The translations under genes were made by a program, and so were the position numbers. This document shows positions 1 through 9,749 of a DNA stretch of 64,000 bases, piece after piece. Position 1 is the stretch's first letter, and each line of letters begins with the position of its first letter. The notes below the pieces were generated by a model, which searched no databases, was not told the DNA's origin, and saw only the letters and a list, made by a program, of their open reading frames with translations. Source of the stretch: Chryseobacterium paludis (lineage in GTDB: Bacteria > Bacteroidota > Bacteroidia > Flavobacteriales > Weeksellaceae); contig NZ_CP099966.1 of NCBI RefSeq assembly GCF_025403485.1, forward strand, positions 2,790,001-2,854,000, read 5' to 3'.

Positions 1-1926
1 TGTTTTATATTCCGAAGGCATTCCTATCCAGTACATTCCCGTAGAAAATGTCCAGTCTTTATGTTTATAACTGACAAAAATGTGATTCTGGTTTTCGTTT
101 GAATTAAGAAACGCTCCACTAAGCATATAAACAGGAATATTCAACTGATACTGTATTGAGAATGACTTATACTCTGAAGACAGCTCCAGGTTATTGGCTA
201 TATAATTGTTTTTGATCAATGCTCCTTTGCTGGTTCTTACCGTTTCTGATGAAGGAGCAACCATCGCTTTGATCACGAGAAGGTTGTTTCCAAAAGGTTT
301 ATAGGAACCCGTAAGCTGTATCCCATACTGTTTCGAATTTTTTGCATTCTCATAGGTAAGAGCATAACCTCCAAAAGTGTCATCTAATACATAAAACTGA
401 TTAATGGTACGGCGCGTATCCGAATAAAATAAATTGGCATTGAAATCAAAATGCTTATTATTTAATGAATAAATCAGGTTATTTCCCCATGTCAACTGTG
501 ATTTAAGAAATGGATTTCCTTTTTGCACAATATTGGGTGCCATCTGAACGACATTACTACTTAATGCAGCACTCCATGGACTTCTTGGTTTATAACTACT
601 GGTCAAACGCAGACTCTGATTTCCTTTCAGCTGATATCCTAAAATGATTTTAGGTGTAACAGACCACTCATCAAATGTAGTTTCGGCACTTTTATTATGA
701 ATATTGGTAAGCCCTGCTCCGATTCGATATGAGAATTTTTTAATCTTACCTGAAAATTCTGTATAAAAATACTGTTCTAAATAATTCACCTTATACTGTG
801 AGAAACCTGCAAGGTTTTGGAGATCATTCGAGATTGATGTGTTGGAAATACGATAACCTGAAGAAAGTTTTCCTGCTTCAAAGTCATGCGTGTGGGCAAT
901 TTCTCCAACCAAACCGGTTTGTTTAGTGTTAAGGTTCATATCATTGTCAAAAACAGGATTCCCAGTATTAGTAACCCATTCTTTTGTAAATTCGGATGTA
1001 TCGGTTGTAAAGTGGGAACCTACAAGATTCACACTTAATTCATCTTTTTTACTCAGGTTTTTGGAGAAATAAAGATCAAGCGTTGGGGTCACATAATCTG
1101 TAGAACCTCTTTTCATCATCGTATGATCCTCCATTAAATTATCTTTTGAAAAAGAACTTTCTCCATTGCCTTTAACGAAACTATTAAGAATATCCATATT
1201 CAATTTTGCCTGAAATGAATAATTATCGGGAACCATGCGGGTGTATCTCAAAGCAATATTTTGATCGGTATATCCAAAATGATCTTTTTTATTTTCATCT
1301 GAAAGATAATGAGTATTATCCAGCTGGTAGTCGTAGATACTATGTACTTTTCTGTTATTATAATCTCTTAAATTAATAGAATATTCTAACCCGAAGTTAT
1401 TTTTACCTTTGGTAAAATTGGCATAGGCTGATCCGTTCACAAACCCGGTATTCAAGGCTGTTCTGGCATCGGCTCCAAAAACATATCCCGTCTCGTTAGA
1501 CCGGGTAATGATATTAATCACCGTATCTGCTCTTGTTGCCCATCTTGCTGGTGGAATATCATAGTATTCTACTTTTACCACTTCACTTGGTGCCACACTT
1601 CGGATCTGCATATCCGTGGCCTCAATTCCATTGATGAGAAATAAAGAGGTTCCACCTTTGGTGCTTTTAAGCTTATTTTCAATAGGGTCGAGTTGCAGCT
1701 CCGGTAATGTCTGCAGGAGATCTTTTGCATAGCGGGCTTTGTCTAAAGCATCTTTATCAAAGGTATAAACAGCCTTATCGGCAAATTGTTTTTTACGCTG
1801 AGATTTAATAATTACCTCCTGGATTTCGGCGGTTTTCGTTTTATCGATAGTATCATTTGTTACGGCCTCTTGCGAAAACACAAAAACCCCACAAAGAAAA
1901 AACACAGCACCTATGGTCTTTTTCAT
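1..1926 (-). CDS. TonB-dependent receptor / outer-membrane beta-barrel protein (C-terminus cut)
   Basis: The reading frame is open from the ATG at 1926 to the window edge (642 codons), with no in-frame stop in the stretches I checked. It starts with a signal peptide (MKKTIGAVFFLCG..., cleavage near FSQ). A plug-like domain follows almost at once, with EVIIKS near residue 35, a region rich in LQTLPELQLDP, then FLINGIEATDMQIRSV and VEYYDIPPARW, as in TonB receptor plugs. The rest reads as alternating beta strands with aromatic residues, as in a barrel. I see no carboxypeptidase-like domain before the plug. Receptors of this kind import large ligands such as siderophores or glycans across the outer membrane with TonB energy. 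The ligand cannot be told from this sequence. The C-terminus lies outside the window. Confidence 0.85.
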   Translation of the reverse strand, partial: MKKTIGAVFFLCGVFVFSQEAVTNDTIDKTKTAEIQEVIIKSQRKKQFADKAVYTFDKDALDKARYAKDLLQTLPELQLDPIENKLKSTKGGTSLFLINGIEATDMQIRSVAPSEVVKVEYYDIPPARWATRADTVINIITRSNETGYVFGADARTALNTGFVNGSAYANFTKGKNNFGLEYSINLRDYNNRKVHSIYDYQLDNTHYLSDENKKDHFGYTDQNIALRYTRMVPDNYSFQAKLNMDILNSFVKGNGESSFSKDNLMEDHTMMKRGSTDYVTPTLDLYFSKNLSKKDELSVNLVGSHFTTDTSEFTKEWVTNTGNPVFDNDMNLNTKQTGLVGEIAHTHDFEAGKLSSGYRISNTSISNDLQNLAGFSQYKVNYLEQYFYTEFSGKIKKFSYRIGAGLTNIHNKSAETTFDEWSVTPKIILGYQLKGNQSLRLTSSYKPRSPWSAALSSNVVQMAPNIVQKGNPFLKSQLTWGNNLIYSLNNKHFDFNANLFYSDTRRTINQFYVLDDTFGGYALTYENAKNSKQYGIQLTGSYKPFGNNLLVIKAMVAPSSETVRTSKGALIKNNYIANNLELSSEYKSFSIQYQLNIPVYMLSGAFLNSNENQNHIFVSYKHKDWTFSTGMYWIGMPSEYKT

Positions 1927-2131
1927 ATCAGAATTGGAATAATATAAATAGAACAAGCAGGATCAGAAATTCATTACATAGTAATCGAATCCTAACTTCT
2001 ATTAAAAGCTTATAAAACTTAAAATGAAGAGCTTATTTTTACTCAATTTTGCTTTTTGATTAATTCTTGCCCGTTTTTTGCTTCAACTTTTACGAACACC
2101 ATCGCCTAATATTTAATGAAAATTTAAAGTC

Positions 2132-2884
2132 ATGAAAAAAGGTCTTTTACTCTTCTTTTCTTTCCTTATTTTGAAAGTTTATGGCCAGGAAATCAGTGAA
2201 TCTCCGTCGAACAAAATGAACATTATTAAAACCAATGTAACTGCATACGCCGTCAGAAATATTAATTTATCTTATGAAAGAGCTATTAATCAATGGTTTT
2301 CTATTAATGTTGGATTTGGGACAATGCCTGAAGGAAAAGTTCCTTTCATTAATGCATTTCTAAAAGACAAAGATGAAGACCGTTTCCAAAATCTGCGAGT
2401 TAAGGCTACCAATTTCACCGTAGAGCCTCGTTTCTATCTCGGAGCAGGCTACGGAAAAGGCTTTTATGTTGCTCCTTATTACAGATATTCTAAAGTAAGT
2501 TCCAATACTTTTGATTTCTATTATGATTTTAAACCTTTTAATGGAGTTACTTATCAGATTCCATTGCAAGGAACCGGAAGTACTAACGGTAACAGTGGTG
2601 GATTGATGGTTGGGGTTCAGTTTTTTCTCACCCGAAGCCAGAATTTAGTTTTAGATCTCTGGATTGCCGGAGCACACTACGGCAGTGGAAAAGGTGACTT
2701 TAGCCTTAGCAGTGATTTTTTACTTACCCCTGAAATGCAGCAGCAGCTTAAAAAAGAGATCGAAAACCTTGATATTCCTTTCGTAAAATATACCGTTGAA
2801 ACCAATGCCAACGGAGCTAGAATAAAAGTGGATGGGCCTTGGGCTGGTTTTAGAAGTGGACTATCTTTGGGATATCGGTTCTAA
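2132..2884 (+). CDS. DUF3575-like outer-membrane protein
   Basis: This 250-residue protein has a signal peptide (MKKGLLLFFSFLILKVYGQ). The mature part begins with NIIKTNVTAYAVRNINLSYERAI, the pattern of DUF3575 and related small barrels where each strand is a simple beta hairpin. Later strands (FYVAPYYRYSKV, GLMVGVQFFL, GFRSGLSLGYRF) alternate polar and aromatic residues, and the chain ends in an aromatic residue, as outer-membrane barrels do. The role is unknown. It is divergent from the TonB receptor and followed by its own terminator, so it is probably a single-gene unit. Family assignment is by pattern recognition only. Confidence 0.7.
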   Translation: MKKGLLLFFSFLILKVYGQEISESPSNKMNIIKTNVTAYAVRNINLSYERAINQWFSINVGFGTMPEGKVPFINAFLKDKDEDRFQNLRVKATNFTVEPRFYLGAGYGKGFYVAPYYRYSKVSSNTFDFYYDFKPFNGVTYQIPLQGTGSTNGNSGGLMVGVQFFLTRSQNLVLDLWIAGAHYGSGKGDFSLSSDFLLTPEMQQQLKKEIENLDIPFVKYTVETNANGARIKVDGPWAGFRSGLSLGYRF

Positions 2885-2907
2885 CAATATGAAAATGACC
2901 CCCTAAG

Positions 2908-2935
2908 AAACCATTCTCATTTTTTAGAATGGTTT
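2908..2935 (+). terminator. Rho-independent terminator
   Basis: A 10-base stem (AAACCATTCT / AGAATGGTTT) with a loop of about 8 bases is followed by a T run. It lies just after the DUF3575-like gene and before the response regulator. Confidence 0.8.
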
Positions 2936-2983
2936 TTTTATATCTTTAAGCCCGCAATAATGTATTTTGATTAATATTTTCAC

Positions 2984-3661
2984 ATGAAAATCCTTATCAT
3001 CGAAGACCATAAAGATCTGGCTACCAACATTACAGACTATCTTAAAAAAGAAGATTACGTCTGTGAAGTGGCTACCAATGCAAAAGAAGCTTTAGAAAAA
3101 ATTGAGCTTTTTGAGTATGATTGTATCCTTTTGGATCTTATGCTTCCCGACGGAAATGGATTGGAAATTCTTAAACATATTAAAAATGATGCGCCGGAAT
3201 CAAGTGTTATCATTGTTTCAGCAAAAAACTCCTTAGATACAAAACTTACAGGCTTGGATGATGGAGCTGACGATTATATTACAAAACCATTCTCACTACC
3301 TGAATTACATTCCCGAATAAAGGCCGTTCTCAGAAGAAAAACCCCGGAAGCCCATCGTATTCTCAGTTTCAATGAATTTACAATCGACCTGGAATCCAAG
3401 GAATGTAGAGTCAATGACCAATTGCTGAATCTGACAAAAAAAGAACTAAATCTACTGATCTACTTCATCAACAACCAAAACAGGATGCTTTCCAAGCAAG
3501 CCATTGCCAGCCACCTTTGGGGAGATTACACCTATAGTGTTGATAATATAGACTTTGTATATCAGCATTTAAAGAACCTTCGGAAAAAGATTATTGATGG
3601 TGGTGGTAAAGATTATTTACAGACCGTTTATGGATTGGGTTATAAATGGATTGACAAATGA
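2984..3661 (+). CDS. OmpR-family response regulator
   Basis: The 225-residue protein has a receiver domain at about 1-115, with the acidic pair at E7/D8, the phospho-acceptor D51 in CILLDLMLPDGNG and the conserved Lys in DDYITKPFSLPEL. A winged-helix DNA-binding domain fills about 130-225 and ends in the typical LQTVYGLGYKW. It overlaps the sensor kinase gene by four bases (ATGA), so the two form a two-component pair. The porin and transporter genes just downstream are the likely targets. That target assignment is inferred from position only. Confidence 0.93.
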   Translation: MKILIIEDHKDLATNITDYLKKEDYVCEVATNAKEALEKIELFEYDCILLDLMLPDGNGLEILKHIKNDAPESSVIIVSAKNSLDTKLTGLDDGADDYITKPFSLPELHSRIKAVLRRKTPEAHRILSFNEFTIDLESKECRVNDQLLNLTKKELNLLIYFINNQNRMLSKQAIASHLWGDYTYSVDNIDFVYQHLKNLRKKIIDGGGKDYLQTVYGLGYKWIDK

Positions 3662-4926
3662 ATTTAAGTTTTCGTTTTGCAAGAGCATTTACCATCTTGG
3701 TATTTTTCGTCCTTACGACGGGATTTACAATTCTATATTTTGCCTTTGAAAGAGCTACTATGCGTTCTGCCATTCTAAAGCTTGAAGATCTGAATGTTTA
3801 TGTCGCCAAAAAACTGGAGCAAGACTCTGCTTATGATTATCTTAATTCTCACCATCGGCAGACTCAGGTTAAAATCCTTCCCGCAAATTATAAGAATACC
3901 AAAGAAAAGATTATTGAAGAAAAATACATCTGGAATAAGAGCGTACAATCTTATATCAACAAAATTACGGTGATCACCTATCCAGTAATTCATCAAAAAA
4001 GATATGCAATAACAAGTGTCCGATATATTACCATCATAGAAAATCATTTCCTCATAAGCATCATTATGGTTGTTGCATGGATTATGGTCTTTCTTATTAT
4101 TCTGACCATTATTGTAGGAGTTCTGGTTTCTAAAAAAATTCTTGAACCTTTTTACCATGCTATAGATGAGATCAAAAAGTTCAGTCTGAAAGACAATCGT
4201 TCTATGAGCTTAATGAAAACACAGACGGAAGAATTTAAATCACTAAATACCTTTCTACTTAAAATGTCTGAGAGTTCAAAAAAAGATTATCACTTATTAG
4301 AGGAACTTTCAGAAAATACTTCTCATGAATTACAAACCCCTTTGGCCTCTATTAAAGGGAAGATAGAATTATTGATGGATAGTGATCTTTCCGAAAAACA
4401 ACTCCTTACGCTTTCTTCAATGAATGATGAGCTGGATAGACTTTCTTCCATTAATCAATCCCTTATTCTTTTAGCCAAGCTGGAGCATTTTGAAAAAAAT
4501 GATTCACATCATATTAATTTTTCAGAACTGCTTACTGAAAGGCTTTATTATTTTGAAGACTTATTCGAAATTCAGAATCTTACACTGAAGAAAGAAATCC
4601 AGAAAGAAGTTTATCTTAATTTTGATGAAAACTTAGCCATCATCGTTATCAATAATCTCATCAATAATGCTAAAAGACACAATATTGAAAATGGAAAGAT
4701 CGCTGTAACACTTACAGAAAGCTATTTTCAGATTTCAAATACAGGAAATCCGCCTACTATTCCTACTGAAGAATTGTTCAAAAGATTCAAGCGTGGAAAT
4801 CCAGATCAAAACTCGATTGGTATCGGTCTAGCGCTCGTGAAGAAGATTTTGGAGATTTATGATTCTGAAATCTCTTATCATTTTGAAAACAATCAGCACA
4901 TATTAAAAGTCAATTTCACAAAATAA
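3658..4926 (+). CDS. Two-component sensor histidine kinase
   Basis: The 422-residue kinase has two membrane helices (about 10-30 and 130-155) around a sensor loop of roughly 100 residues outside the cytoplasm. The dimerization/phosphotransfer helix carries H223 in SHELQTPLASIKGK. The ATPase domain shows the N box (NNLINNAKRHN) and the G2 box (SIGIGLALVKKIL). The first glycine box is reduced to ISNTGNPP, common in this subgroup. It should phosphorylate the response regulator encoded upstream, which overlaps by four bases. The sensor loop has no domain I recognise, so the signal is unknown. Confidence 0.92.
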   Translation: MNLSFRFARAFTILVFFVLTTGFTILYFAFERATMRSAILKLEDLNVYVAKKLEQDSAYDYLNSHHRQTQVKILPANYKNTKEKIIEEKYIWNKSVQSYINKITVITYPVIHQKRYAITSVRYITIIENHFLISIIMVVAWIMVFLIILTIIVGVLVSKKILEPFYHAIDEIKKFSLKDNRSMSLMKTQTEEFKSLNTFLLKMSESSKKDYHLLEELSENTSHELQTPLASIKGKIELLMDSDLSEKQLLTLSSMNDELDRLSSINQSLILLAKLEHFEKNDSHHINFSELLTERLYYFEDLFEIQNLTLKKEIQKEVYLNFDENLAIIVINNLINNAKRHNIENGKIAVTLTESYFQISNTGNPPTIPTEELFKRFKRGNPDQNSIGIGLALVKKILEIYDSEISYHFENNQHILKVNFTK

Positions 4927-5027
4927 ACGACTGAATTTCAAAAACATAACAACAAATATTGAATTTTGATTAAAACTTCAGAAATTCTTCAGAATTTATC
5001 TATTGTTTAGGTGCAAATAAAGCATCA

Positions 5028-6440
5028 ATGAAAAAACTTCTCATTATTTTAGGTTTAGCTGCTATACAATATACCTATAGCCAGGATACTCTTAAAGTCG
5101 ATAAGAACCCTGAAGAAATTGTGCCTGAAAAAGATCCTTTGGATATCGGCGAGCTTAAAATCAATCTGAATTCAAAAGGAGACAAATGGCTGAAATTTGG
5201 TATTTCGAGTCAGATTTGGCTACGTAGTATTGATAATAACCCTGGAACTTTAGTGAATGGGGTTCCTCAAGAACAAACCTATGATGCCGGAATCCGAAGA
5301 ATGAGATTAACGATTCAAAGTCAACTGACACCGTTTTATTCTATCTTTTTACAAATGGGAATCAACAATCAGTCTTTTATTTCGGGAGGTGGAACGGGTA
5401 CTGGAAATAATGGTGCCGGAAAAAAAGCCCCATTCTTTTTTCACGATGCTTATAATGAATTGGCCATTATTCCGAGAAATGATTTTCAGACTGGAAAGCC
5501 CAATAAAAACAATTTGTATCTGGGAGCAGGACTTCACTCATGGAATGGTGTCAGCAGATTAACCAATGCAAGTACTACGAAAATGCTGGCTGGTGATATT
5601 CCGGTTTTTAATTTTCCTGCTATAGAAATTGCCGATCAGTTTTCAAGACAATTTGGTATTTTCGTTCATGGAGAATTTGATAGATTAAATTATAGATTTA
5701 GTGTGAACAAACCTTTTGCAACTAATTTAAAACCTGCTATTGGAGGACCTGCTGTAGATAATAATCAAAGTGGGAAATTGTCTTATTCAGGATATGTATT
5801 TTATCAGTTTTTTAATAAAGAAACTACCGTAACCTCTTTTCTTCCCGGAAATAATCTTGCAGCTAAAAAAGTATTAAACTTTGGAGCAGGCTTTTATACC
5901 ACTAAGGATGCCACTCAATCTCAACCTTCAGAAAATGTTTTTGAATCTCATGATGCCAATGTTTTTGGCGCAGATGTTTATTCAGAACTTCCATTAGGAA
6001 ATAAGAATAAGGAAATGGGATTAACCTTATATTCTGTTTATTATAATTACAACTACGGTCCGAATTATTTAAGGGTAAGCGGGCTTCTGAATCCAGGTAC
6101 TCCAGATCCACAATTTACAGGACAAAAGGCATTAGAAGGAGCAGGAAATAACAGAGTTTTGATGGGAACAGGAAATATCTGGTTTTCCCAAGTGGGTTTT
6201 GTTCTTCCTAAATTCAGTAAGATCCTGAAAGTACAGCCCTTCTTTAACTATGCATTGAAAGATATGAAAGCGCTTAACCAAAGCGGAAGCTATTATGATG
6301 TGGGTGCCAATTTCTATTTATATGGTCAGAATGCAAGAATAGTTGCGCAATACAGCAGCAGACCACTATATGATCTGACATCGAAAACAATTTTTGACAG
6401 AAAAGGAGAATTCTTATTGTCTTTGCAAATTATACTTTAA
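5028..6440 (+). CDS. Porin-like outer-membrane protein
   Basis: The 470-residue protein has a signal peptide ending near TYSQD. The long beta-rich chain opens with WLKFGISSQIWLRSID and RRMRLTIQSQLTPFYSIFLQMGIN, resembling Bacteroidota phosphate-selective-type (OprO/OprP-like) porins, and ends in a C-terminal strand (FLLSLQIIL). It lies 100 bases after a two-component system and 21 bases before an MHS-family transporter, which suggests the porin lets the transporter's substrate through the outer membrane. The substrate is inferred to be a small carboxylate. The sequence itself does not show selectivity. Confidence 0.75.
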   Translation: MKKLLIILGLAAIQYTYSQDTLKVDKNPEEIVPEKDPLDIGELKINLNSKGDKWLKFGISSQIWLRSIDNNPGTLVNGVPQEQTYDAGIRRMRLTIQSQLTPFYSIFLQMGINNQSFISGGGTGTGNNGAGKKAPFFFHDAYNELAIIPRNDFQTGKPNKNNLYLGAGLHSWNGVSRLTNASTTKMLAGDIPVFNFPAIEIADQFSRQFGIFVHGEFDRLNYRFSVNKPFATNLKPAIGGPAVDNNQSGKLSYSGYVFYQFFNKETTVTSFLPGNNLAAKKVLNFGAGFYTTKDATQSQPSENVFESHDANVFGADVYSELPLGNKNKEMGLTLYSVYYNYNYGPNYLRVSGLLNPGTPDPQFTGQKALEGAGNNRVLMGTGNIWFSQVGFVLPKFSKILKVQPFFNYALKDMKALNQSGSYYDVGANFYLYGQNARIVAQYSSRPLYDLTSKTIFDRKGEFLLSLQIIL

Positions 6441-6461
6441 AAAATTTAATATATTACCCCT

Positions 6462-7754
6462 ATGAATACGACTCAAATTACAACCGCCCAAAGGATCAAA
6501 GCCATCGTTGGTGGTTCCATTGGAAATCTTGTAGAATGGTATGATTGGTATGCCTATGCAGCCTTTGCCATTTATTTTTCCAATTCATTTTTCCCGGATT
6601 CGGATCTTAATGCTCAACTGATGAATACTGCAGGGATATTTGCAGTAGGATTTCTAATGCGTCCTATTGGAGGATGGCTTTTTGGAAGTATTGCTGATAA
6701 GATCGGAAGAAAAAAAGCAATGACCCTTTCCGTTTTACTGATGTCATTTGGTTCTTTGCTTATTGCCCTTACCCCGACCTATGAAACCATAGGTATTTTG
6801 GCACCCATCTTACTTTTAATTGCTAGATTATTGCAAGGGTTAAGTGTAGGTGGAGAATATGGAGTTTCAGCAACGTACCTCAGTGAGATGGCCACCGAAG
6901 ACAGACGGGGCTTTTATTCAAGCTTTCAATACGTAACGCTTATTGGTGGTCAGCTGATTGCACTGGGAATTCAGTTGGTTTTACAAAAATTGCTTTTAAC
7001 GGAGGCACAGTTGGAAGATTGGGGTTGGAGGATACCTTTTATCATCGGAGCAGCCCTATCGATTATCGCTTTATATTTACGGGCTAACCTTCATGAAACG
7101 GAAGCTTTTGAAAATAAAAAGGAAGTAAGCGATAAGAAAAAAGGAACTATTACTGAGCTTCTTAAACATCCCAAAGCTCTTCTTACTGTTGTAGGGTTAA
7201 CTTTAGGAGGAACATTAGCTTTCTATACCTACACTACCTATATGCAGAAATTCCTTGTGAATACCGTTCATCTCACAAAAGAACAATCTACACTGATCTC
7301 TTTTATCTCCTTATTTATTTTCGCATGCCTCCAACCGGTTTTTGGTGGCTTATCAGACAGGATTGGAAGAAGACCATTGCTTTTAGGATTTGGAATTCTA
7401 GGAACCCTTTGTACTGTACCCCTGCTTACTGCCTTGAGTACAACAACTTCCATGTGGGGTGCATTCTTTTTAATTATGATCGCTTTAATTATAGTAAGTG
7501 GTTATACTTCGATTAATGCTGTAGTAAAGGCAGAACTTTTCCCATCCGAAGTACGGGCACTTGGCGTTGGTCTACCTTACGCTTTAACAGTCGCTATTTT
7601 TGGAGGAACGGCAGAATATATTGCTCTTTGGCTTAAACAATCTAATATGGAGTCTTACTTTTATTGGTATATCACAGCGTGTATATTCTTTTCATTGGTC
7701 GTATATGCCCGAATGAAAGACACCAAAGAAACATCAACATTAAATAAGGATTAA
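6462..7754 (+). CDS. MHS-family MFS transporter (KgtP/ProP-like)
   Basis: The 430-residue protein has about 12 membrane helices. The start GGSIGNLVEWYDWYAYAAFAIYF is the signature of the metabolite:H+ symporter family, and GSIADKIGRKKAM is the loop 2-3 motif, repeated in the second half as GGLSDRIGRRPLL. Family members import alpha-ketoglutarate, citrate, proline/betaine or shikimate with protons. LSVGGEYGVSATYLSEMA matches the helix 4 region of that family. It is in tandem with a porin and a two-component system and is closed by a strong terminator, so the four genes likely form one regulated uptake unit. The exact substrate is not determined. Confidence 0.88.
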   Translation: MNTTQITTAQRIKAIVGGSIGNLVEWYDWYAYAAFAIYFSNSFFPDSDLNAQLMNTAGIFAVGFLMRPIGGWLFGSIADKIGRKKAMTLSVLLMSFGSLLIALTPTYETIGILAPILLLIARLLQGLSVGGEYGVSATYLSEMATEDRRGFYSSFQYVTLIGGQLIALGIQLVLQKLLLTEAQLEDWGWRIPFIIGAALSIIALYLRANLHETEAFENKKEVSDKKKGTITELLKHPKALLTVVGLTLGGTLAFYTYTTYMQKFLVNTVHLTKEQSTLISFISLFIFACLQPVFGGLSDRIGRRPLLLGFGILGTLCTVPLLTALSTTTSMWGAFFLIMIALIIVSGYTSINAVVKAELFPSEVRALGVGLPYALTVAIFGGTAEYIALWLKQSNMESYFYWYITACIFFSLVVYARMKDTKETSTLNKD

Positions 7755-7771
7755 ATACATATCCCATTAAT

Positions 7772-7804
7772 AAGACGCGCCACAGAAATTCTGTGGCGCG
7801 TCTT
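7772..7804. terminator. Bidirectional terminator between convergent genes
   Basis: A perfect 14-base stem (AAGACGCGCCACAG / CTGTGGCGCGTCTT) closes on a 5-base loop and is followed by T-rich sequence on the plus strand. It sits between the MFS transporter and the small convergent gene and can serve both. Confidence 0.9.
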
Positions 7805-7815
7805 TTATTTTTATT

Positions 7816-8031
7816 TTAGCTATAAGCTTGTCTGAATTTGACGATAAGATCATCTAAATTGTGACGCTGCACATAGATTGTTTTCACCTCCTCATATTTG
7901 GGAGACTTATAAAATACTTCATGAAAGTCCATGCTTCCATTTCCTACTTTTACTACTTTTTGTACTTCGATATTCAATTTTCTCAATTCGTCTTTTAGAA
8001 CTTGAAATTCGTCTTGTATATTGTTCATCAT
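7816..8031 (-). CDS. Small hypothetical protein
   Basis: The gene gives about 71 residues from the double ATG at 8026-8031 (MMNNIQDEFQVLKDELRKL). The frame is open further up to 8097, but that stretch (MPHEDSGGVVNK...) looks like untranslated leader. The N-terminal half is a charged amphipathic helix; the rest (VVKVGNGSMDFHEVFYKSP) is mixed. There is no signal peptide or membrane segment. I do not recognise the family. It stands alone and ends at the shared terminator. Confidence 0.55.
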   Translation of the reverse strand: MMNNIQDEFQVLKDELRKLNIEVQKVVKVGNGSMDFHEVFYKSPKYEEVKTIYVQRHNLDDLIVKFRQAYS

Positions 8032-8424
8032 ATTTTTGGATTTAATTAAAAAAACGGCTACTTTATTTACAACACCCCCACTATCTTCATGGGGCAATTA
8101 TAAATTCTTACTAAATTTAGTGAATTTTCTAATACAAACACTAGGTTTCACTAAAATTTTATTAATTCCTATACGATGCAAAAACTATACCTATTATTAT
8201 AGGGATTACATAATATTTTTAAAAAAACCGAAGTTAACTTACAGGAAATGAGGACTAACAACCAAAACCTGACTTTACTTCATTAAATGTGATTTTAAAA
8301 TTTCCAGAATCCAAGGGCATTTCCAAGCATTTCACATAATATTTTAAATTAATTTAAAAATTTTGTAACATTTTAAAAGGTGTCGTATCTAAAAGATAAA
8401 TTAACCATTAAAAATTAGAAAAAA
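8032..8424. other. Gene-free stretch, very AT-rich
   Basis: This 393-base gap lies between two divergent genes. It should contain both promoters, but I see no clear TAnnTTTG box, no strong hairpin and no convincing small gene. Confidence 0.5.
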
Positions 8425-9276
8425 ATGAAAAAACTAACTTTCTTAGCCGTGATATTATTATTTCTAGCATTATGTGCTAATGTATTTGGACAGATAAAAT
8501 CATTTCCATTTGAGGTAAAAAAAACAGGACAGGGGAAACAATCATTAATTTTCATTCCAGGTTTTGCTTCTTCAGGTGATGTATGGAAAGAAACAACAGC
8601 AAAATTCGAAAAGAACTTTACATGTTATACATTAACAATGGCAGGATTCGCAGGAGTAAAACCACAGTCTGACGCTACTTTTAAAAACTGGGAAAGTAAA
8701 ATTGCAGAATATATTGCAGATAATAAGATCGATAAACCCATTATCATTGGCCACAGTATGGGTGGCGGTCTGGCATTGGCTCTTGCTGCCGACTATCCAA
8801 CATTAATCGGCAAAATAGTAGTGGTGGATGCTCTACCCTGCTTATCAGCATTAATGAACCCTTCTTTTACATCTAAAGAAAATAATGATTGTTCCCCAAT
8901 GATCAGTAAAATGACTGCTATGACAGATGAACAGTTTCACCAAATGCAGGTAAAATCCATTCCACAGCTTTTGGCAGATACTACCATGCAGGAGACTGTT
9001 ATTGGTTGGAGCGATCGATCAGACCGAGAAACTTTTGCTAAAATGTATTGTGACTTTTCAAATACAGACCTAAGGGAAAAAATAAAAACCATTCAGTGTC
9101 CTTCCCTTATTTTATTAGAATCTTATTTTGCTAATTTTAAGCCAGCCATGGAAGATCAATATAAAAATATGAAAAATGCTAATTTACTATACTCTACAAA
9201 AGGATTACACTTTATTATGTACGATGATAAAGAATGGTATTTCACCCAATTGAATAATTTCTTATTACCAAAGTAA
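8425..9276 (+). CDS. Secreted alpha/beta hydrolase
   Basis: The 283-residue protein has a signal peptide (cleavage near NVFGQ). The fold is a classic alpha/beta hydrolase: oxyanion region SLIFIPGFASSGDVW, nucleophile S111 in IIGHSMGGGLAL, and the C-terminal His at about 262 in GLHFIMYDD. The substrate is unknown. The stop overlaps the start of the ECF sigma gene (TAATG), so it is the first gene of a hydrolase, sigma factor and membrane protein operon. That position suggests the sigma factor controls it or that they respond to the same stress. This is inference from order. Confidence 0.85.
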   Translation: MKKLTFLAVILLFLALCANVFGQIKSFPFEVKKTGQGKQSLIFIPGFASSGDVWKETTAKFEKNFTCYTLTMAGFAGVKPQSDATFKNWESKIAEYIADNKIDKPIIIGHSMGGGLALALAADYPTLIGKIVVVDALPCLSALMNPSFTSKENNDCSPMISKMTAMTDEQFHQMQVKSIPQLLADTTMQETVIGWSDRSDRETFAKMYCDFSNTDLREKIKTIQCPSLILLESYFANFKPAMEDQYKNMKNANLLYSTKGLHFIMYDDKEWYFTQLNNFLLPK

Positions 9277-9749
9277 TGGCATTTGAAGAGATTTATCAGC
9301 TGTATTGGCAAAAAATATTCCGCCTATGCATGGGATATGTGAACGATTCTGATTCTGCCCAGGATCTGGCTCAGGAAACATTTATCATCGTCTGGCAGCA
9401 ACTTCCAAAATTTAGAAATGAATCCAGTATTGGAACCTGGATATTCAGGATAGCTTCAAACAATTGTCTGCGACAGATTGAAAAAGAAAAGCGGTTTACA
9501 AAAGGTGATCTGCCCATCAATCTGGAGGAGAAAAAACAAGAGTCTTTGGAAACCGAAATACAGCTTCTTTATCAATTTATTTCAGAACTTCCGGAAACAG
9601 ACCGTATCATCATTTCTTTGGAATTAGAAGACTTAAAACAGGCGGAAATAGCTAATATCGTTGGACTTTCAGAATCCAATGTAAGAGTAAAAATTCATAG
9701 GATAAAAGAAAAATTAACTCAAAAGTTTAAGGAACATGGAACCCACTAA
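9276..9749 (+). CDS. ECF RNA polymerase sigma factor
   Basis: The 157-residue protein has sigma region 2 at about 5-70 (YVNDSDSAQDLAQETFIIVWQQL, then SSIGTWIFRIASNNCLRQ) and region 4 at about 95-150 (LELEDLKQAEIANIVGLSESNVRVKIHRIKEKL with a helix-turn-helix). It should direct RNA polymerase to a small set of promoters. It is translationally coupled to the hydrolase in front and overlaps the next gene by 14 bases. The next gene product is a likely partner or anti-sigma factor. Confidence 0.92.
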   Translation: MAFEEIYQLYWQKIFRLCMGYVNDSDSAQDLAQETFIIVWQQLPKFRNESSIGTWIFRIASNNCLRQIEKEKRFTKGDLPINLEEKKQESLETEIQLLYQFISELPETDRIIISLELEDLKQAEIANIVGLSESNVRVKIHRIKEKLTQKFKEHGTH

